A program made the translations under genes and the position numbers. Below, in pieces: positions 31,984 to 43,601 of a stretch of 64,000 nt of DNA. The notes under the pieces were generated by a model. The model saw nothing but the letters and a program-made list of their open reading frames with translations. It was not told the origin of the DNA and made no database searches. Every line of letters starts with the position of its first letter. The stretch's first letter is position 1. The DNA lies in assembly GCF_000382185.1 (NCBI RefSeq), contig NZ_KB907784.1, positions 1,336,057 through 1,400,056 on the forward strand, given 5' to 3'. This DNA is from Bordetella sp. FB-8. GTDB taxonomy: Bacteria; Pseudomonadota; Gammaproteobacteria; Burkholderiales; Burkholderiaceae_B.

Positions 31984-32045
31984 GCACACGGCAAACCTAA
32001 CTGTCATACGCGATTGCTTCCCACCATTTTGCCATAGCAAAGAAA

Positions 32046-32066
32046 CTGGTCCGCATAGCGGACCAG
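32046..32066 (-). terminator. stem-loop with minus-strand T tract
   Basis: Perfect 9-base stem CTGGTCCGC / GCGGACCAG with a 3-base loop. On the minus strand it is followed by TTTCTTT; on the plus strand by A residues. So as a terminator it would serve leftward transcription, although no leftward gene lies directly to its right. Confidence 0.5.
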
Positions 32067-32225
32067 AAAAAACGCATTGTGATCGTCTGTCGGCAGCTTC
32101 ATGCCAAGACGACCGCCGCCATACGGATCCATTCGGACATCCGTCTACCCTCCAGCCTGAGCGTACTGCCGAACATCCGGCGTTATCTACCGTCCTCACG
32201 CTGAGAACTCATCGCACCACATCTA

Positions 32226-32600
32226 AACCGCGACGTTGATCACCTCAGGTCAAGCGGTCTTGCATATGTCTTGAACGGACGAACGATTGTTCGTTGCAAG
32301 CGACTGGATGACTATCTCTATCTGTTATCCAATGCTTTTATATATATTAGTTTGGTGGTGGTAATGGGTGTCTGTGGATAACTCCATTAACTGATAAAAA
32401 TTCATTTATTTCAATAAGTTATGTTCAATTTTACCTGTGCGGCGCAAGGCTTGAGCATGGCGGTCAAAGTTGAACAACTTTTCGCAAGAGACCGAAATAA
32501 GGCGCTTGTTCATATTGGGTCCACACACTTTGCACAGGTCGTCGCCGTAGCGCTTATCCCTACTTATCCACAGGTGCCGTGGCAGCTTTCTAGGCGGCTC
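32226..32600. other. DnaA-box region B (second candidate oriC element)
   Basis: A gene-free stretch with two consensus DnaA boxes (TGTGGATAA at 32373-32381, minus orientation; TTATCCACA at 32564-32572, plus) and weaker ones at 32325-32333 and 32554-32562. Two very AT-rich runs (32331-32353, with tatatatatta, and about 32389-32433) could be the unwinding element. A 6-base inverted repeat ACGAAC/GTTCGT lies at 32279-32294. No gene is credible in 31984-32678. Confidence 0.65.
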
Positions 32601-32678
32601 CGCCTGCGATTCGACAAAGCGCGGTGATGCTGACATGCTGGCGCAATGGCACCATTTGGCGCCGATCTTTCTCCGGTT

Positions 32679-33617
32679 ATGAAAAACGATCTGTTGGTAC
32701 TTATTGCCCTGAAGAACGACTACAGGGAAATGCTGTCCAGGCACTTTGAAATTCATCATGTCCCCGATCAGCGAGACCAGACGCCGGAGCGCCTGGCGCA
32801 ACATGCCAATGTGCGGGCGATATTGACCAACGGCACGGTGGGTTGCCAGGCGCAGCAATTGGCTGTCCTGCCCAGGGTCGAGCTAATTTGCGCACTGGGT
32901 GCCGGCTACGAAAATATCGACTTGAAAGCCGCGCGAGAACGCGGCATTGCAGTGGGCAATGGCGCAGGCACAAACGACAACTGCGTCGCCGACCATGCCA
33001 TGGCTTTGTTATTGGCCGCAGTGCGGCGCATCGTCAGGCTCGATTCCCACACGCGAGCCGGCGGTTGGCGCGATTGCCTGCCCTTCCCGCCCAACTTTTC
33101 GGGCAAGCGCATGGGCATTCTTGGCATGGGCACCATAGGCCGCAAGATCGCCCGGCGCGGCCTGGGATTCGAGCTGGAAATCGGCTATCACAACCGCAGC
33201 CTTATCGAAGATGAACCCTATGCATACTTCGGTAGTGCCAGGGAGCTTGCAGCCTGGTCGGACTACCTGATCGTGACGACACCAGGCGGCCCGGCGACGC
33301 GGCATCTGGTGGACGCCCAGACGCTACAAGCCTTGGGTCCCGAGGGATACCTGGTCAACGTGGCGCGTGGCAGCGTGGTCAATACGGCAGCCTTGGCTTA
33401 CGCCCTCGAACAGGGCGTGATCGCTGGCGCGGGACTAGACGTCTATGAAGGCGAGCCGGAGTTGCCGGCAGTCTTGAAGGATCTGGACAATATCGTGTTG
33501 ACTCCCCATATGGCAGGAACTTCGCCGGAAGCGGCGCAGGCTTCCTATCAACGGTTCCTCGACAACGCGGCGCGGTATTTTTCCGGGATGCCGCTCCTCT
33601 CGGCGGTTCAGTTCTGA
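32679..33617 (+). CDS. D-isomer-specific 2-hydroxyacid dehydrogenase
   Basis: NAD(P)-dependent dehydrogenase of about 312 residues for a 2-hydroxy or 2-keto acid. The Rossmann motif GMGTIGRKIARRG, the substrate Arg (VNVARGSVV), the Glu (AGLDVYEGEPE) and the catalytic His (LTPHMAGTS) are all present. The ATG at 32679 (MKNDLLVLIALKND) is chosen; an ATG at 32646 would add 11 residues without clear support. Likely glyoxylate/hydroxypyruvate reductase type; substrate unproven. Confidence 0.9.
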   Translation: MKNDLLVLIALKNDYREMLSRHFEIHHVPDQRDQTPERLAQHANVRAILTNGTVGCQAQQLAVLPRVELICALGAGYENIDLKAARERGIAVGNGAGTNDNCVADHAMALLLAAVRRIVRLDSHTRAGGWRDCLPFPPNFSGKRMGILGMGTIGRKIARRGLGFELEIGYHNRSLIEDEPYAYFGSARELAAWSDYLIVTTPGGPATRHLVDAQTLQALGPEGYLVNVARGSVVNTAALAYALEQGVIAGAGLDVYEGEPELPAVLKDLDNIVLTPHMAGTSPEAAQASYQRFLDNAARYFSGMPLLSAVQF

Positions 33618-33682
33618 AGTGATCTGCACATGCTTCGGCCTGTGCCGAAGCATCGCATCCGGTCCGCAACTACCATGGCGGC

Positions 33683-35065
33683 ATGACTAAGCGTGCAGTC
33701 TCCTTCCCCATCGTTGCGACGACCGTCGCGGCAAGTTTCGGCTTCGGAATCGTCCAACTCGATGTGACCATCGTCAACGTCGCGCTACCCACGATAGCGC
33801 GGGAGTTGGGCGCTACCCTCGCCGGCCTGCAGTGGGTGGTCGATGCTTATGCTCTGGTGTTTGCCGCTTTGCTTTTGACCGGCGGCTATATTGGCGACCG
33901 CTGGGGGGCCAAACGAGGCTATCTTGGTGGCATTGTCATGTTCGCGCTTGCATCGTCTGCCTGCGGTCTTGCTCCCAACGCGGCGCTGCTGATCGCCGGA
34001 CGCATGCTGCAGGGTGTGGGCGCCGCAATGATGCTGCCCTGTTCGCTCGCGCTCATCAATCACGCCGCTGCGGGGCATCCCGAGCGTCGCGCCATGGCAA
34101 TAGGCTGGTGGACGGCTGTCGGCGGCATCGCCGTCGCCGCCGGGCCCATTATCGGTGGCCTTCTGATCGGCGTGACGAGCTGGCGCAGCATTTTCCTGGT
34201 CAACCTGCCCATCTGCGCGATCGCCGTGTGGCTGACGCTCAAGTGTGAAGAAACGCCGCGGCCCGCGGCCAAACGCGGTTTCGATGTAGTCGGCCAGCTG
34301 TTGAGTGTAATCGCCCTGAGCGCCGTCATCGGTGCCGTGATCGAGGTCCAGCCTAGGGGCTTTGAAAATCCTCTGGTGTGGATCTGCGCATCGATCGGAG
34401 CTGCCGCGGCGATCGCATTCGTTTGCTGGGAAGCACAGACGGAGGCACCGATGCTGCCTTTGTCATTATTCAAGTCGCCAATTTTCTGTGGCGCCGTCTG
34501 CTTCGGCAGCATCGCCAACTTTACCTATTACGGCATTGTTTTCGTACTGAGCCTTTATCTTCAGCGTGTGCTGGACTACACGCCGCTCGCCGCTGGGCTG
34601 GCCTTTCTGCCGCTTACCGCGACGTTTCTCGTGGTCAACATCATCAGCGGCTGGTGGGTCGGAAAAGCCGGTTCGCGTGCACCCATGATCACCGGCGCGC
34701 TGATCGATGCAATGGGGTTCTCGCTGCTTGCTATCGTGGCCACGGCATCGGTACCCTATTGGCAGTTGGCCATTGCTTTCGTGATGATGCCCGGCGGCAT
34801 GGGGCTGGGCGTGCCTGCGATGACGACGGCGGTACTGGCCAATGTCGAGCGCGAGCGCTCAGGTATTGCCGCGGCAGTGCTCAACGCCGCGCGGCAGGCC
34901 GCCGGTGCGATGGGTGTGGCGCTTTTCGGTGCACTGGCTGGAGACGAACCGCATCATGTCGTGGCGGGATTGAAGGTATCGGCAGCCATTGCCGCCGTAC
35001 TGCTGATCGCGGCATGTGCGATCGCGCAGATTACGATCGCGAAAAAGAAGGTCGTGCATGCGTGA
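33683..35065 (+). CDS. MFS drug exporter, DHA2 (EmrB/QacA) type
   Basis: Inner-membrane proton antiporter of 460 residues with about 14 predicted helices. Motif D1 (QLDVTIVNVALPTIA), motif A (GDRWGAKRG) and the exporter motif C (AVAAGPIIGGLL) are visible. It stands alone; no adaptor (EmrA) or outer-membrane gene is adjacent, and the regulator is not obvious. Substrate unknown. Confidence 0.92.
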   Translation: MTKRAVSFPIVATTVAASFGFGIVQLDVTIVNVALPTIARELGATLAGLQWVVDAYALVFAALLLTGGYIGDRWGAKRGYLGGIVMFALASSACGLAPNAALLIAGRMLQGVGAAMMLPCSLALINHAAAGHPERRAMAIGWWTAVGGIAVAAGPIIGGLLIGVTSWRSIFLVNLPICAIAVWLTLKCEETPRPAAKRGFDVVGQLLSVIALSAVIGAVIEVQPRGFENPLVWICASIGAAAAIAFVCWEAQTEAPMLPLSLFKSPIFCGAVCFGSIANFTYYGIVFVLSLYLQRVLDYTPLAAGLAFLPLTATFLVVNIISGWWVGKAGSRAPMITGALIDAMGFSLLAIVATASVPYWQLAIAFVMMPGGMGLGVPAMTTAVLANVERERSGIAAAVLNAARQAAGAMGVALFGALAGDEPHHVVAGLKVSAAIAAVLLIAACAIAQITIAKKKVVHA

Positions 35066-35105
35066 CGGCTGAGCCACTAAACAAAACACATGCCTATCCT
35101 AGGCA

Positions 35106-35498
35106 CTACATCCGGGCGGCGTCGGCAAGGTTCCCACATTCGGGCGTGGACTTGATGGACAGCGCCGTGCTCGTGTTTGCAAAGCCGGTGCCGGTGCAAA
35201 CATCAGCCAGGACTTTCTGGGCGCATTCGCGGACGATGGTGTCGGGCTTGGCGTTGTTGGCAAGCGCGTCGTTGACCCGGGTCATGCATTGCTGGACTTC
35301 GTCCACGATGAGATGCAGGGCCTTCTTGTCGTTGTTGGCCTGGGCCTGCGCAGCAATTGAGTTGGCAGCCGCGATGGTCATGCTCCACAGATCGTCGATT
35401 GAGCCGGCTGCGATAGCGGGTGCCGAAGTCGTCGAAAGCGCGCAAACCAGCGCGATGCCGTAGAGGGTATGCCGGGAGTGCCGTGCTTTTGATTGCAT
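35106..35498 (-). CDS. small secreted protein of unknown function
   Basis: From the ATG at 35498 the protein has 130 residues with a typical signal peptide (basic start MQSKARHSRH, hydrophobic LYGIALVCAL, cleavage near PAIAA). The mature part is helical, with four Cys residues (QQCMTRV, RECAQK, ADVCTG, PECGN), suggesting disulfides in the periplasm. I do not recognise the family. Longer starts (35534, or GTG at 35597 inside mnmE) are possible but would bury the signal peptide. It lies 64 bases downstream of mnmE on the same strand. Confidence 0.7.
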   Translation of the reverse strand: MQSKARHSRHTLYGIALVCALSTTSAPAIAAGSIDDLWSMTIAAANSIAAQAQANNDKKALHLIVDEVQQCMTRVNDALANNAKPDTIVRECAQKVLADVCTGTGFANTSTALSIKSTPECGNLADAARM

Positions 35499-35562
35499 GG
35501 ATTGGGTGTTGCAGGAAGGGAAAGTTTGCGTCATCTTTGGCTGGATTTCTTCGGGCGTCAAG

Positions 35563-36936
35563 CTACTTGCCGATGCAGAAGTTGGAAAAGATCTCACCGA
35601 GCAGATCGTCGCTGGTGAATTTTCCCGTTATGGCCGTCAGGCTCTCGTGCGCCAGCCGCAGTTCTTCCGCAAACAGATCCAGTACGCGATCGTCCTGCGA
35701 GGCGTGCTCTGAGGCGAACGCCAGATGCTGGGCGGCCGCCTGCAGAGCATGCAAGTGCCGTTCGCGCGCCAGCCAGGGAGATTCGGCGCCGGGATTCCAA
35801 CCAGCCAGCTGCAGCAGTTGCGTGCGCAGTTCGGACAGACCGGTGCCGGCACGCGCCGAGATTGTCAGGGCGCCTGCATAAGCAGGTCCACCTGCAGGCG
35901 CGGTAAAGGGTTCGGGCAGCAGATCCACTTTGTTGTAGACGACCAGCACCGGCGTGCGGGCCGGCAGCCGCGCGGTGATCTGAGCATCGAGCGCGTCACC
36001 GGGACGCGTGGCGTCCTGCAAATGCACGATGAGGTCGGCACGTTCGATTTCCTTCCAGGTGCGGGCGATGCCCAGACTTTCGACGGTATCGTCGGTCTCG
36101 CGCAGGCCAGCGGTATCCACGATGTGCAGCGGCACGCCCTCGATGTGTATTTCCTGTACGACCTTGTCGCGCGTGGTGCCGGCGATGGGCGTGACGATGG
36201 CGATGTCGTCGCCCGCCAGCGCATTGAGCAGGCTGGACTTGCCCACGTTGGGCTGGCCGGCCAGCACTACGTGCAGGCCTTCGCGCAGGATTACGCCCTG
36301 CCTGGCCTGCCTGACGAGTGTATCCAGATCGGCCGCCAGCGCATCGAGCGTGGGACGGGCCTGGTATTTTTCAAGAAAGTCGATTTCCTCCTCGGGAAAG
36401 TCGAGCGTGGCCTCGACCAGCATGCGCAGATGCACGATGCGATCGGCCAAGGCGTTGACCCGCGCGGAGAATTCCCCGGACAAGGAGGCCATGGCGCCGC
36501 GCGCCGCGGCTTCCGACGACGCATCGATGAGGTCGGCCACGGCTTCGGCCTGGGCCAGGTCCAGGCGCTCGTTAAGGAAGGCACGGTGCGTGAATTCGCC
36601 CGGTTGGGCCAGGCGCAGGCTTTGGTCGCGGCCGGCTTCCATGCAGCGCGCCAGTAGGCGCCGCAGCACGGCCGGTCCGCCGTGGCCCTGAAGTTCGAGT
36701 ACGTCTTCGCCGGTGTAGGAATGCGGCGCGGGAAAAAACAGGGCGATGCCTTGATCCAGCACCTCGCCGTCGGCGGCGGTGAAAGGCAGGTAATGTGCAT
36801 GGCGCGCGCTGAGTTCCCGGCCGAAAAGCCGCATGATCAGTGGGGCCAGGTTGCCGCCCGAGACACGCACCACGCCGATTCCTCCCCGGCCCGGGGCGGT
36901 GGCGATAGCGGCAATGGGGATGGATGCAGCAGGCAT
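35563..36936 (-). CDS. mnmE: tRNA modification GTPase MnmE
   Basis: Partner of MnmG in wobble-uridine modification. From the ATG at 36936 it has 457 residues, starting [21 protein letters not shown] (formyl-THF-binding N domain). The G domain shows [12 protein letters not shown], the TTRD potassium loop region (GTTRDKVV), DTAGLRE and NKVD, and the C-terminus ends FCIGK with the conserved Cys. The frame is open 33 codons further up but the family start is at 36936. It points toward the origin, against the likely fork direction. Confidence 0.96.
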   Translation of the reverse strand: MPAASIPIAAIATAPGRGGIGVVRVSGGNLAPLIMRLFGRELSARHAHYLPFTAADGEVLDQGIALFFPAPHSYTGEDVLELQGHGGPAVLRRLLARCMEAGRDQSLRLAQPGEFTHRAFLNERLDLAQAEAVADLIDASSEAAARGAMASLSGEFSARVNALADRIVHLRMLVEATLDFPEEEIDFLEKYQARPTLDALAADLDTLVRQARQGVILREGLHVVLAGQPNVGKSSLLNALAGDDIAIVTPIAGTTRDKVVQEIHIEGVPLHIVDTAGLRETDDTVESLGIARTWKEIERADLIVHLQDATRPGDALDAQITARLPARTPVLVVYNKVDLLPEPFTAPAGGPAYAGALTISARAGTGLSELRTQLLQLAGWNPGAESPWLARERHLHALQAAAQHLAFASEHASQDDRVLDLFAEELRLAHESLTAITGKFTSDDLLGEIFSNFCIGK

Positions 36937-37083
36937 GGCGGGCGCAAAAACAGGCAATGAAGAAATATAACGTGCCTGGGCGGAATTGCCGGAGGGGACA
37001 TGGCGGCTCTGCCGTGATTGGCGGTCTGACGGCACGCATGGCTATGATGTAGGACAGATTTTTACCGCCAGACAGGAATTTCC

Positions 37084-38289
37084 ATGAAGACCCTAGACGA
37101 AATCGAACGTGCGCGCGGCGAACTTACCGCCATCCGGCGCGACATCCATGCCAACCCGGAGCTGGCCTTCGAGGAGACCCGGACCTCCAGGCTGGTGGCC
37201 GATCGTTTGCGCGCATGGGGGCTGCAAGTGCACACCGGCCTGGGCAAGACCGGCGTGGTCGGCGTATTGCACGGCACCGGCGCTGCATCGCGCAAGAGCC
37301 TGGGATTGCGGGCGGACATGGATGCACTGCCCATGCCGGAACTGAACCGTTTCGCGCATGCATCCACCGTCAGTGGCCGCATGCACGGCTGCGGGCATGA
37401 CGGCCATACCACCATGCTGCTGGGTGCGGCGCAGTACCTGGCCAAGCACCGCGAGCTGTTCGGTGGCACCGTGAATTTCATTTTCCAGCCCGCGGAAGAA
37501 GGCGGCCATGCCGGCGCGCGAGCCATGATCGAAGAAGGCCTTTTCGAGAAATTCCCCTGCGATGCGATTTTCGGCATTCACAATATGCCGGGTCAGCCGG
37601 CCAACAAGTTCTGTCTGCGCGCGGGCCCACTGATGGCATCGAGCAACCGCTGGGACATCGTCATCCGCGGCGTCGGCGGACATGCCGCGATGCCCAACCG
37701 GGGCGTTGATCCCATTGTGATCTCGGCCGAGCTGGTGCAGGCGTTGCAGTCGGTCATATCGCGACGGCGCGATCCGCTCGACCCGGCCGTGCTGTCGATC
37801 ACTCAGATCCACGCGGGCGACGCCTACAACGTGATACCCGGCGAAGTGGTGCTGCGCGGCACGGTGCGCACCTTCACGACCGAGACGCTGGACCAGATCG
37901 AAAGCGATATGCATCGCATCGTGACTTCCCTGCCACAGGTCTATGGCGCGACGGGCGAACTACAGTTCACACGCGCTTATCCGCCGGTGGTGAATCACGC
38001 GAAAGAAACGGCGTTCGCCGCGCAGGTTGCGCGCGAAGCCTTCGGCGCCGAAAACGTCGATGAGAACACCGCTCAGCTGATGGCCGCGGAGGACTTTTCC
38101 TTCTATCTGCAGGAGATTCCTGGCGCCTATCTGTTTCTGGGCAATGGCGAGGGCGATCACCGCGATGCCAGCTATCACGGCATGGGGCCGTGCCAGTTGC
38201 ACAACTCTAACTACGACTTCAACGACGCCCTGCTTCCGGTGGGCGCGACGTACTGGGTGAAGCTGGTCGAGGCCTTTTTCAAGGCCTGA
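37084..38289 (+). CDS. M20-family amidohydrolase (hippurate hydrolase-like)
   Basis: Metallopeptidase of 401 residues that cleaves N-acyl amino acids. Metal-binding segments LRADMDALP, HGCGHDGHTTML and QPAEEGGHAGA and the late His in NYDFND-region/AEDFSF segment fit the IAA-amidohydrolase/hippuricase group. An AGGAA ribosome-binding site precedes the ATG. It converges on katG with 13 bases between stop codons. Confidence 0.92.
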   Translation: MKTLDEIERARGELTAIRRDIHANPELAFEETRTSRLVADRLRAWGLQVHTGLGKTGVVGVLHGTGAASRKSLGLRADMDALPMPELNRFAHASTVSGRMHGCGHDGHTTMLLGAAQYLAKHRELFGGTVNFIFQPAEEGGHAGARAMIEEGLFEKFPCDAIFGIHNMPGQPANKFCLRAGPLMASSNRWDIVIRGVGGHAAMPNRGVDPIVISAELVQALQSVISRRRDPLDPAVLSITQIHAGDAYNVIPGEVVLRGTVRTFTTETLDQIESDMHRIVTSLPQVYGATGELQFTRAYPPVVNHAKETAFAAQVAREAFGAENVDENTAQLMAAEDFSFYLQEIPGAYLFLGNGEGDHRDASYHGMGPCQLHNSNYDFNDALLPVGATYWVKLVEAFFKA

Positions 38290-38302
38290 CCAGGCGGCAC
38301 GA

Positions 38303-40683
<2,381 letters not shown>

Positions 40684-40724
40684 AAAAATCGGGCCGACAC
40701 CACCAAGGTGTCGGCCCGATTTTT
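40684..40724. terminator. terminator after yidC
   Basis: A perfect 18-base inverted repeat (AAAAATCGGGCCGACACC and its complement) with a 5-base loop has A and T runs on either side, so it can work in both directions. It ends 23 bases past the yidC stop codon. Confidence 0.92.
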
Positions 40725-40746
40725 CAGGGCGTCGCTACGACAGGCG

Positions 40747-42414
40747 TCAGCTATTGGCCGCCTTCGTCGCCCGTCTGGCCAGCCCGCGTGTGATGGTCCA
40801 CTGCTGCAGGATGGTCAGGGTGTTGTTCACGCAATAGTAGATAGCCAGGCCGGCCGGAGCGAAGAACATCACCGCGCCGAACACCAGGGGCATGAACATC
40901 ATCACCTTGGCCTGCACCGGATCTGGCGGTTTGGGATTGAAGCGGATTTGCAGGAACATGGTGCCCATCATTATCGCGGGCAGGATGTAGAAGGGATCGG
41001 GCACGGAGAGGTCGTGGACCCACAGGATCCACGGCGCGCCGCGCATTTCCACACTGCTCAACAGCACCCAGTACAGCGCGAAGAACACGGGGATCTGTAT
41101 CACCATGGGCAGGCAGCCGCCCAGCGGATTGATCTTCTCGGTGCGGTACATCTCCATCATGGCCGCGTTGAGCTTGACGCGATCGTCGCCGTAGCGCTCC
41201 TTCAGCGCCTGCATCCGGGGAGCCACAGCCTTCATGCGGGCCATGGATTTGTAGCTGGTGGCAGTCAGCGGGAAGAACACGGCCTTGATCAGCACAGTCA
41301 AGGCCACGATGGTCCAGCCCCAGTTGCCGATCAGAGTGTGCAGCCAGGTCATCAGCTCAAAGAGCGGCTTGGCGACGATGGTGACCCAGCCGTAGTCGAC
41401 CACCAGGTTCAGGCCCGGCGCGGCGGCGGACATGGCCTTCTGGTCCTGCGGGCCGACCCACAGATGCGTGTCGACGCTGGCGGTGGAGTTCGGCGCGATC
41501 TGGCCCACGGGCTCGATGGTGCGGATCGCGTACAGATTGGGCTGTACCTGCAGCACATCGATGGCGCGCTGCTGGCCTTGCGGCGGAATCCAGGCGGTGG
41601 CGAAGTAATGCTGCACTACGCCGATCCAACCGTTGTCGGCCTTCTTGATGTAGTCGGCCTTGTTATTCTCGATATCCGAGAAGGCGATTTTCTGGAACTT
41701 GTTTTGCTCCGAATACACCGCCATGCCGGTAAAGGTGTGATAGAAGCGCGTGGTACCCACGGGATCGTTGCCGTCGCGCTCGAGCTGCAGGTACAGCGAA
41801 GGCGACAGAGGCGTGTTGCCCGTGTTGGTCAGGTCGTTGCGCACATCGATGTCGTAGCTGCCGCGATGCAGGGTGTAGGTCTTGGTGACCTTGATGCCAC
41901 CCGACTCGGCCTCGAACGTGATGGGCAGCGTGTTGCCGGTGAGGTCCAGCTGGTTCGAGACTAGATGGAACGGCGTCAGATGCGTGGGAAACCCCGGCGC
42001 GTTGGCCGGCGCGCCGACCACGCCCGATTGCGCCACATAGGTGGACGCGGGCGAGCGATCGAACAGCACGGTGGGCTGGCCGTCGGTGGGATACTTGAGC
42101 ACCTCGGCGCGCACCAGCTGGGCGCCGGTCGTGTCGAAGGTCAGCCGCAGCACGTCGGTGGTGACCACGACCTTGGCCGACGGGGCCGAGCTGACAGCGG
42201 GCGCGGCGGTTGTGGCGGGCACGTTGCCGGGCTGCGCGGCGCCGGTCGCAGCGCTGGGGATGGACGCGTTCGGCGTGGTGCCGGGGCTGGCTGGCGTGGC
42301 GGCGGTTTCCTGCCCGAACATCGAGGGCTTGCCGTTGTGGATTTCCCAGTTGTTCCATAGGAACAGCAGGGAAAACGAGAAAATCATCCAGAGGACGGTT
42401 CGGCGAATATCCAT
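40747..42414 (-). CDS. yidC: membrane protein insertase YidC
   Basis: Inserts and folds inner-membrane proteins with or without SecYEG. The 555-residue protein has the N-terminal anchor helix (VLWMIFSFSLLFLWNNWE), a Pro/Ala-rich linker, a large periplasmic domain and the C-terminal five-helix core (GNWGWTIVALTVLIKAVFFPLT, MARMKAVAPRMQALKERYGDD). Order yidC-yidD-rnpA-rpmH next to dnaA is the common one. Confidence 0.97.
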   Translation of the reverse strand: MDIRRTVLWMIFSFSLLFLWNNWEIHNGKPSMFGQETAATPASPGTTPNASIPSAATGAAQPGNVPATTAAPAVSSAPSAKVVVTTDVLRLTFDTTGAQLVRAEVLKYPTDGQPTVLFDRSPASTYVAQSGVVGAPANAPGFPTHLTPFHLVSNQLDLTGNTLPITFEAESGGIKVTKTYTLHRGSYDIDVRNDLTNTGNTPLSPSLYLQLERDGNDPVGTTRFYHTFTGMAVYSEQNKFQKIAFSDIENNKADYIKKADNGWIGVVQHYFATAWIPPQGQQRAIDVLQVQPNLYAIRTIEPVGQIAPNSTASVDTHLWVGPQDQKAMSAAAPGLNLVVDYGWVTIVAKPLFELMTWLHTLIGNWGWTIVALTVLIKAVFFPLTATSYKSMARMKAVAPRMQALKERYGDDRVKLNAAMMEMYRTEKINPLGGCLPMVIQIPVFFALYWVLLSSVEMRGAPWILWVHDLSVPDPFYILPAIMMGTMFLQIRFNPKPPDPVQAKVMMFMPLVFGAVMFFAPAGLAIYYCVNNTLTILQQWTITRGLARRATKAANS

Positions 42415-42481
42415 GGTTTCAGAAGATGGCTACCGGTAGCAGCGGGCACAAGGCCAGCAAAGCCTGCCAGTGTAGCGTTAA

Positions 42482-42796
42482 TTAATGTCGATCCGGTTTC
42501 GGAGGGTTGCAGCGGCAGTCTTTGTTACCCGGGCGGGGGTCCGGCACCGGATCCAGGCCGCCGGGCGCCCAGGGATGGCAGCGGCCGATGCGGCGCACGG
42601 CCAGCCACAGGCCGATCCAGGGTCCATGCCGTTCGATAGCCTCGATGGCATAGGCCGAGCAGGTGGGTGTGTAGCGGCATTGCTGGCCTACCCAGGGACT
42701 GAGAAAAAAACGGTAGAACCGGATGGGGGCGATCAGCAGCAGGCGCGTCAACAGGCCGGTCGCGTCCGGACGGGAGTCTGGAAGAGGGCCGTTCAT
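42482..42796 (-). CDS. yidD: membrane protein insertion efficiency factor YidD
   Basis: Small membrane-associated helper of YidC-dependent insertion. The 104-residue protein contains the core [34 protein letters not shown] with the conserved Cys pair. The ATG overlaps the rnpA TGA (ATGA), which couples the two genes. Confidence 0.95.
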   Translation of the reverse strand: MNGPLPDSRPDATGLLTRLLLIAPIRFYRFFLSPWVGQQCRYTPTCSAYAIEAIERHGPWIGLWLAVRRIGRCHPWAPGGLDPVPDPRPGNKDCRCNPPKPDRH

Positions 42797-43215
42797 CTTG
42801 CGATGCGCTCGAAGTGAGCATCGACTTCGGCGCGTGCCGCGCGCTTGAGCTCGGTAAGCGATATCGGCGCGATCCTGCTTTGCAGGCGCACGACATAATC
42901 GCGCGCGGGCAGCGCCAGCCGCTGGGTCCGGAAGGCTTCGCGGATGACGCGCTTGAGCGCATTGCGGGTGACGGCGTGCGGTGCGTAGCGCTTGGCGATG
43001 ACCAGGCCCAGGCGCGCGCAGGCAGGTTGCTCGCCGAAGCGGCTGGTTTCGGCGGCACTGTCAGCCGAACCGGCGGGCTTTGCGTCCGGGGCCGCCGCGG
43101 AGGCGGCACTCACAACGAAAAACGCCCCTCGGGCGAGGCGCCGGCCTTTGAGGGCAGCGGCAAACTCGGAGGGGCGATGCAAGCGCGCTTGCGCAGGAAG
43201 CGTGGCGCGCGACAT
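42793..43215 (-). CDS. rnpA: ribonuclease P protein component
   Basis: Protein cofactor of RNase P. The 140-residue protein has the N-terminal segment [24 protein letters not shown] and the RNR motif [13 protein letters not shown]. Between them is an insert of about 25 residues rich in Ala, Ser and Pro ([20 protein letters not shown]) that E. coli RnpA lacks. It follows rpmH after 55 bases. Confidence 0.95.
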   Translation of the reverse strand: MSRATLPAQARLHRPSEFAAALKGRRLARGAFFVVSAASAAAPDAKPAGSADSAAETSRFGEQPACARLGLVIAKRYAPHAVTRNALKRVIREAFRTQRLALPARDYVVRLQSRIAPISLTELKRAARAEVDAHFERIAR

Positions 43216-43270
43216 GACTTGCAGGCCTTGGGTCTAAACCAGAGACAGCCGCAGGGCGGCCTGCCCGGCT

Positions 43271-43405
43271 CTAGACGGCCAGGCGCTTGCGGCCCTTGGC
43301 GCGGCGAGCGTTCAGAACGGCACGGCCGCCACGGGTTTTCATGCGCACGCGGAACCCGTGGGTACGCTTGCGACGGGTAACGGAAGGTTGGTAGGTACGT
43401 TTCAT
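43271..43405 (-). CDS. rpmH: 50S ribosomal protein L34
   Basis: The 44-residue product starts [19 protein letters not shown], the full family sequence. The frame is open 22 codons further up but the ATG at 43405 is the family start. It is first in rpmH-rnpA-yidD-yidC and divergent from dnaA. Confidence 0.98.
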   Translation of the reverse strand: MKRTYQPSVTRRKRTHGFRVRMKTRGGRAVLNARRAKGRKRLAV

Positions 43406-43480
43406 GTGCGTTCCACAAAGAACAAAGGTAAGAGGCCAATCCCGGTAGGAGCGGCCTCGACAATTCGGCAAAAGCCCACT

Positions 43481-43509
43481 ATTTCAACAAGAAAAACTAG
43501 CACTGTCAA
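43481..43509 (-). promoter_or_regulatory. rpmH promoter
   Basis: On the minus strand TTGACA (43509-43504), a 17-base spacer and TGAAAT (43486-43481) make a good sigma-70 promoter upstream of rpmH. Confidence 0.7.
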
Positions 43510-43549
43510 ACAGTTAGAGAGGGACGCAAGGGCCAGGGTAGCCCCGGCC

Positions 43550-43558
43550 TGTGGATAA
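43550..43558 (-). promoter_or_regulatory. DnaA box in the dnaA-rpmH spacer
   Basis: TGTGGATAA is the complement of the consensus DnaA box TTATCCACA, 43 bases before the dnaA start. A single box here suggests autoregulation of dnaA rather than an origin, since no cluster accompanies it. Confidence 0.8.
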
Positions 43559-43601
43559 CCCGCCGGGGTAGGCTAGAATCGAGGTTTAGAACAAGAGCGA
43601 C

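Noticed and set aside
31798..32199. 133-codon minus-strand open frame over the aminotransferase end and spacer
   Set aside because: It overlaps the coding end of the aminotransferase, has no family features and runs through the 32046-32066 stem-loop.
43406..43601. rpmH-dnaA spacer as the main origin
   Set aside because: It is short, has a single DnaA box and no AT-rich run; the larger clusters are near mnmG and the aminotransferase gene.
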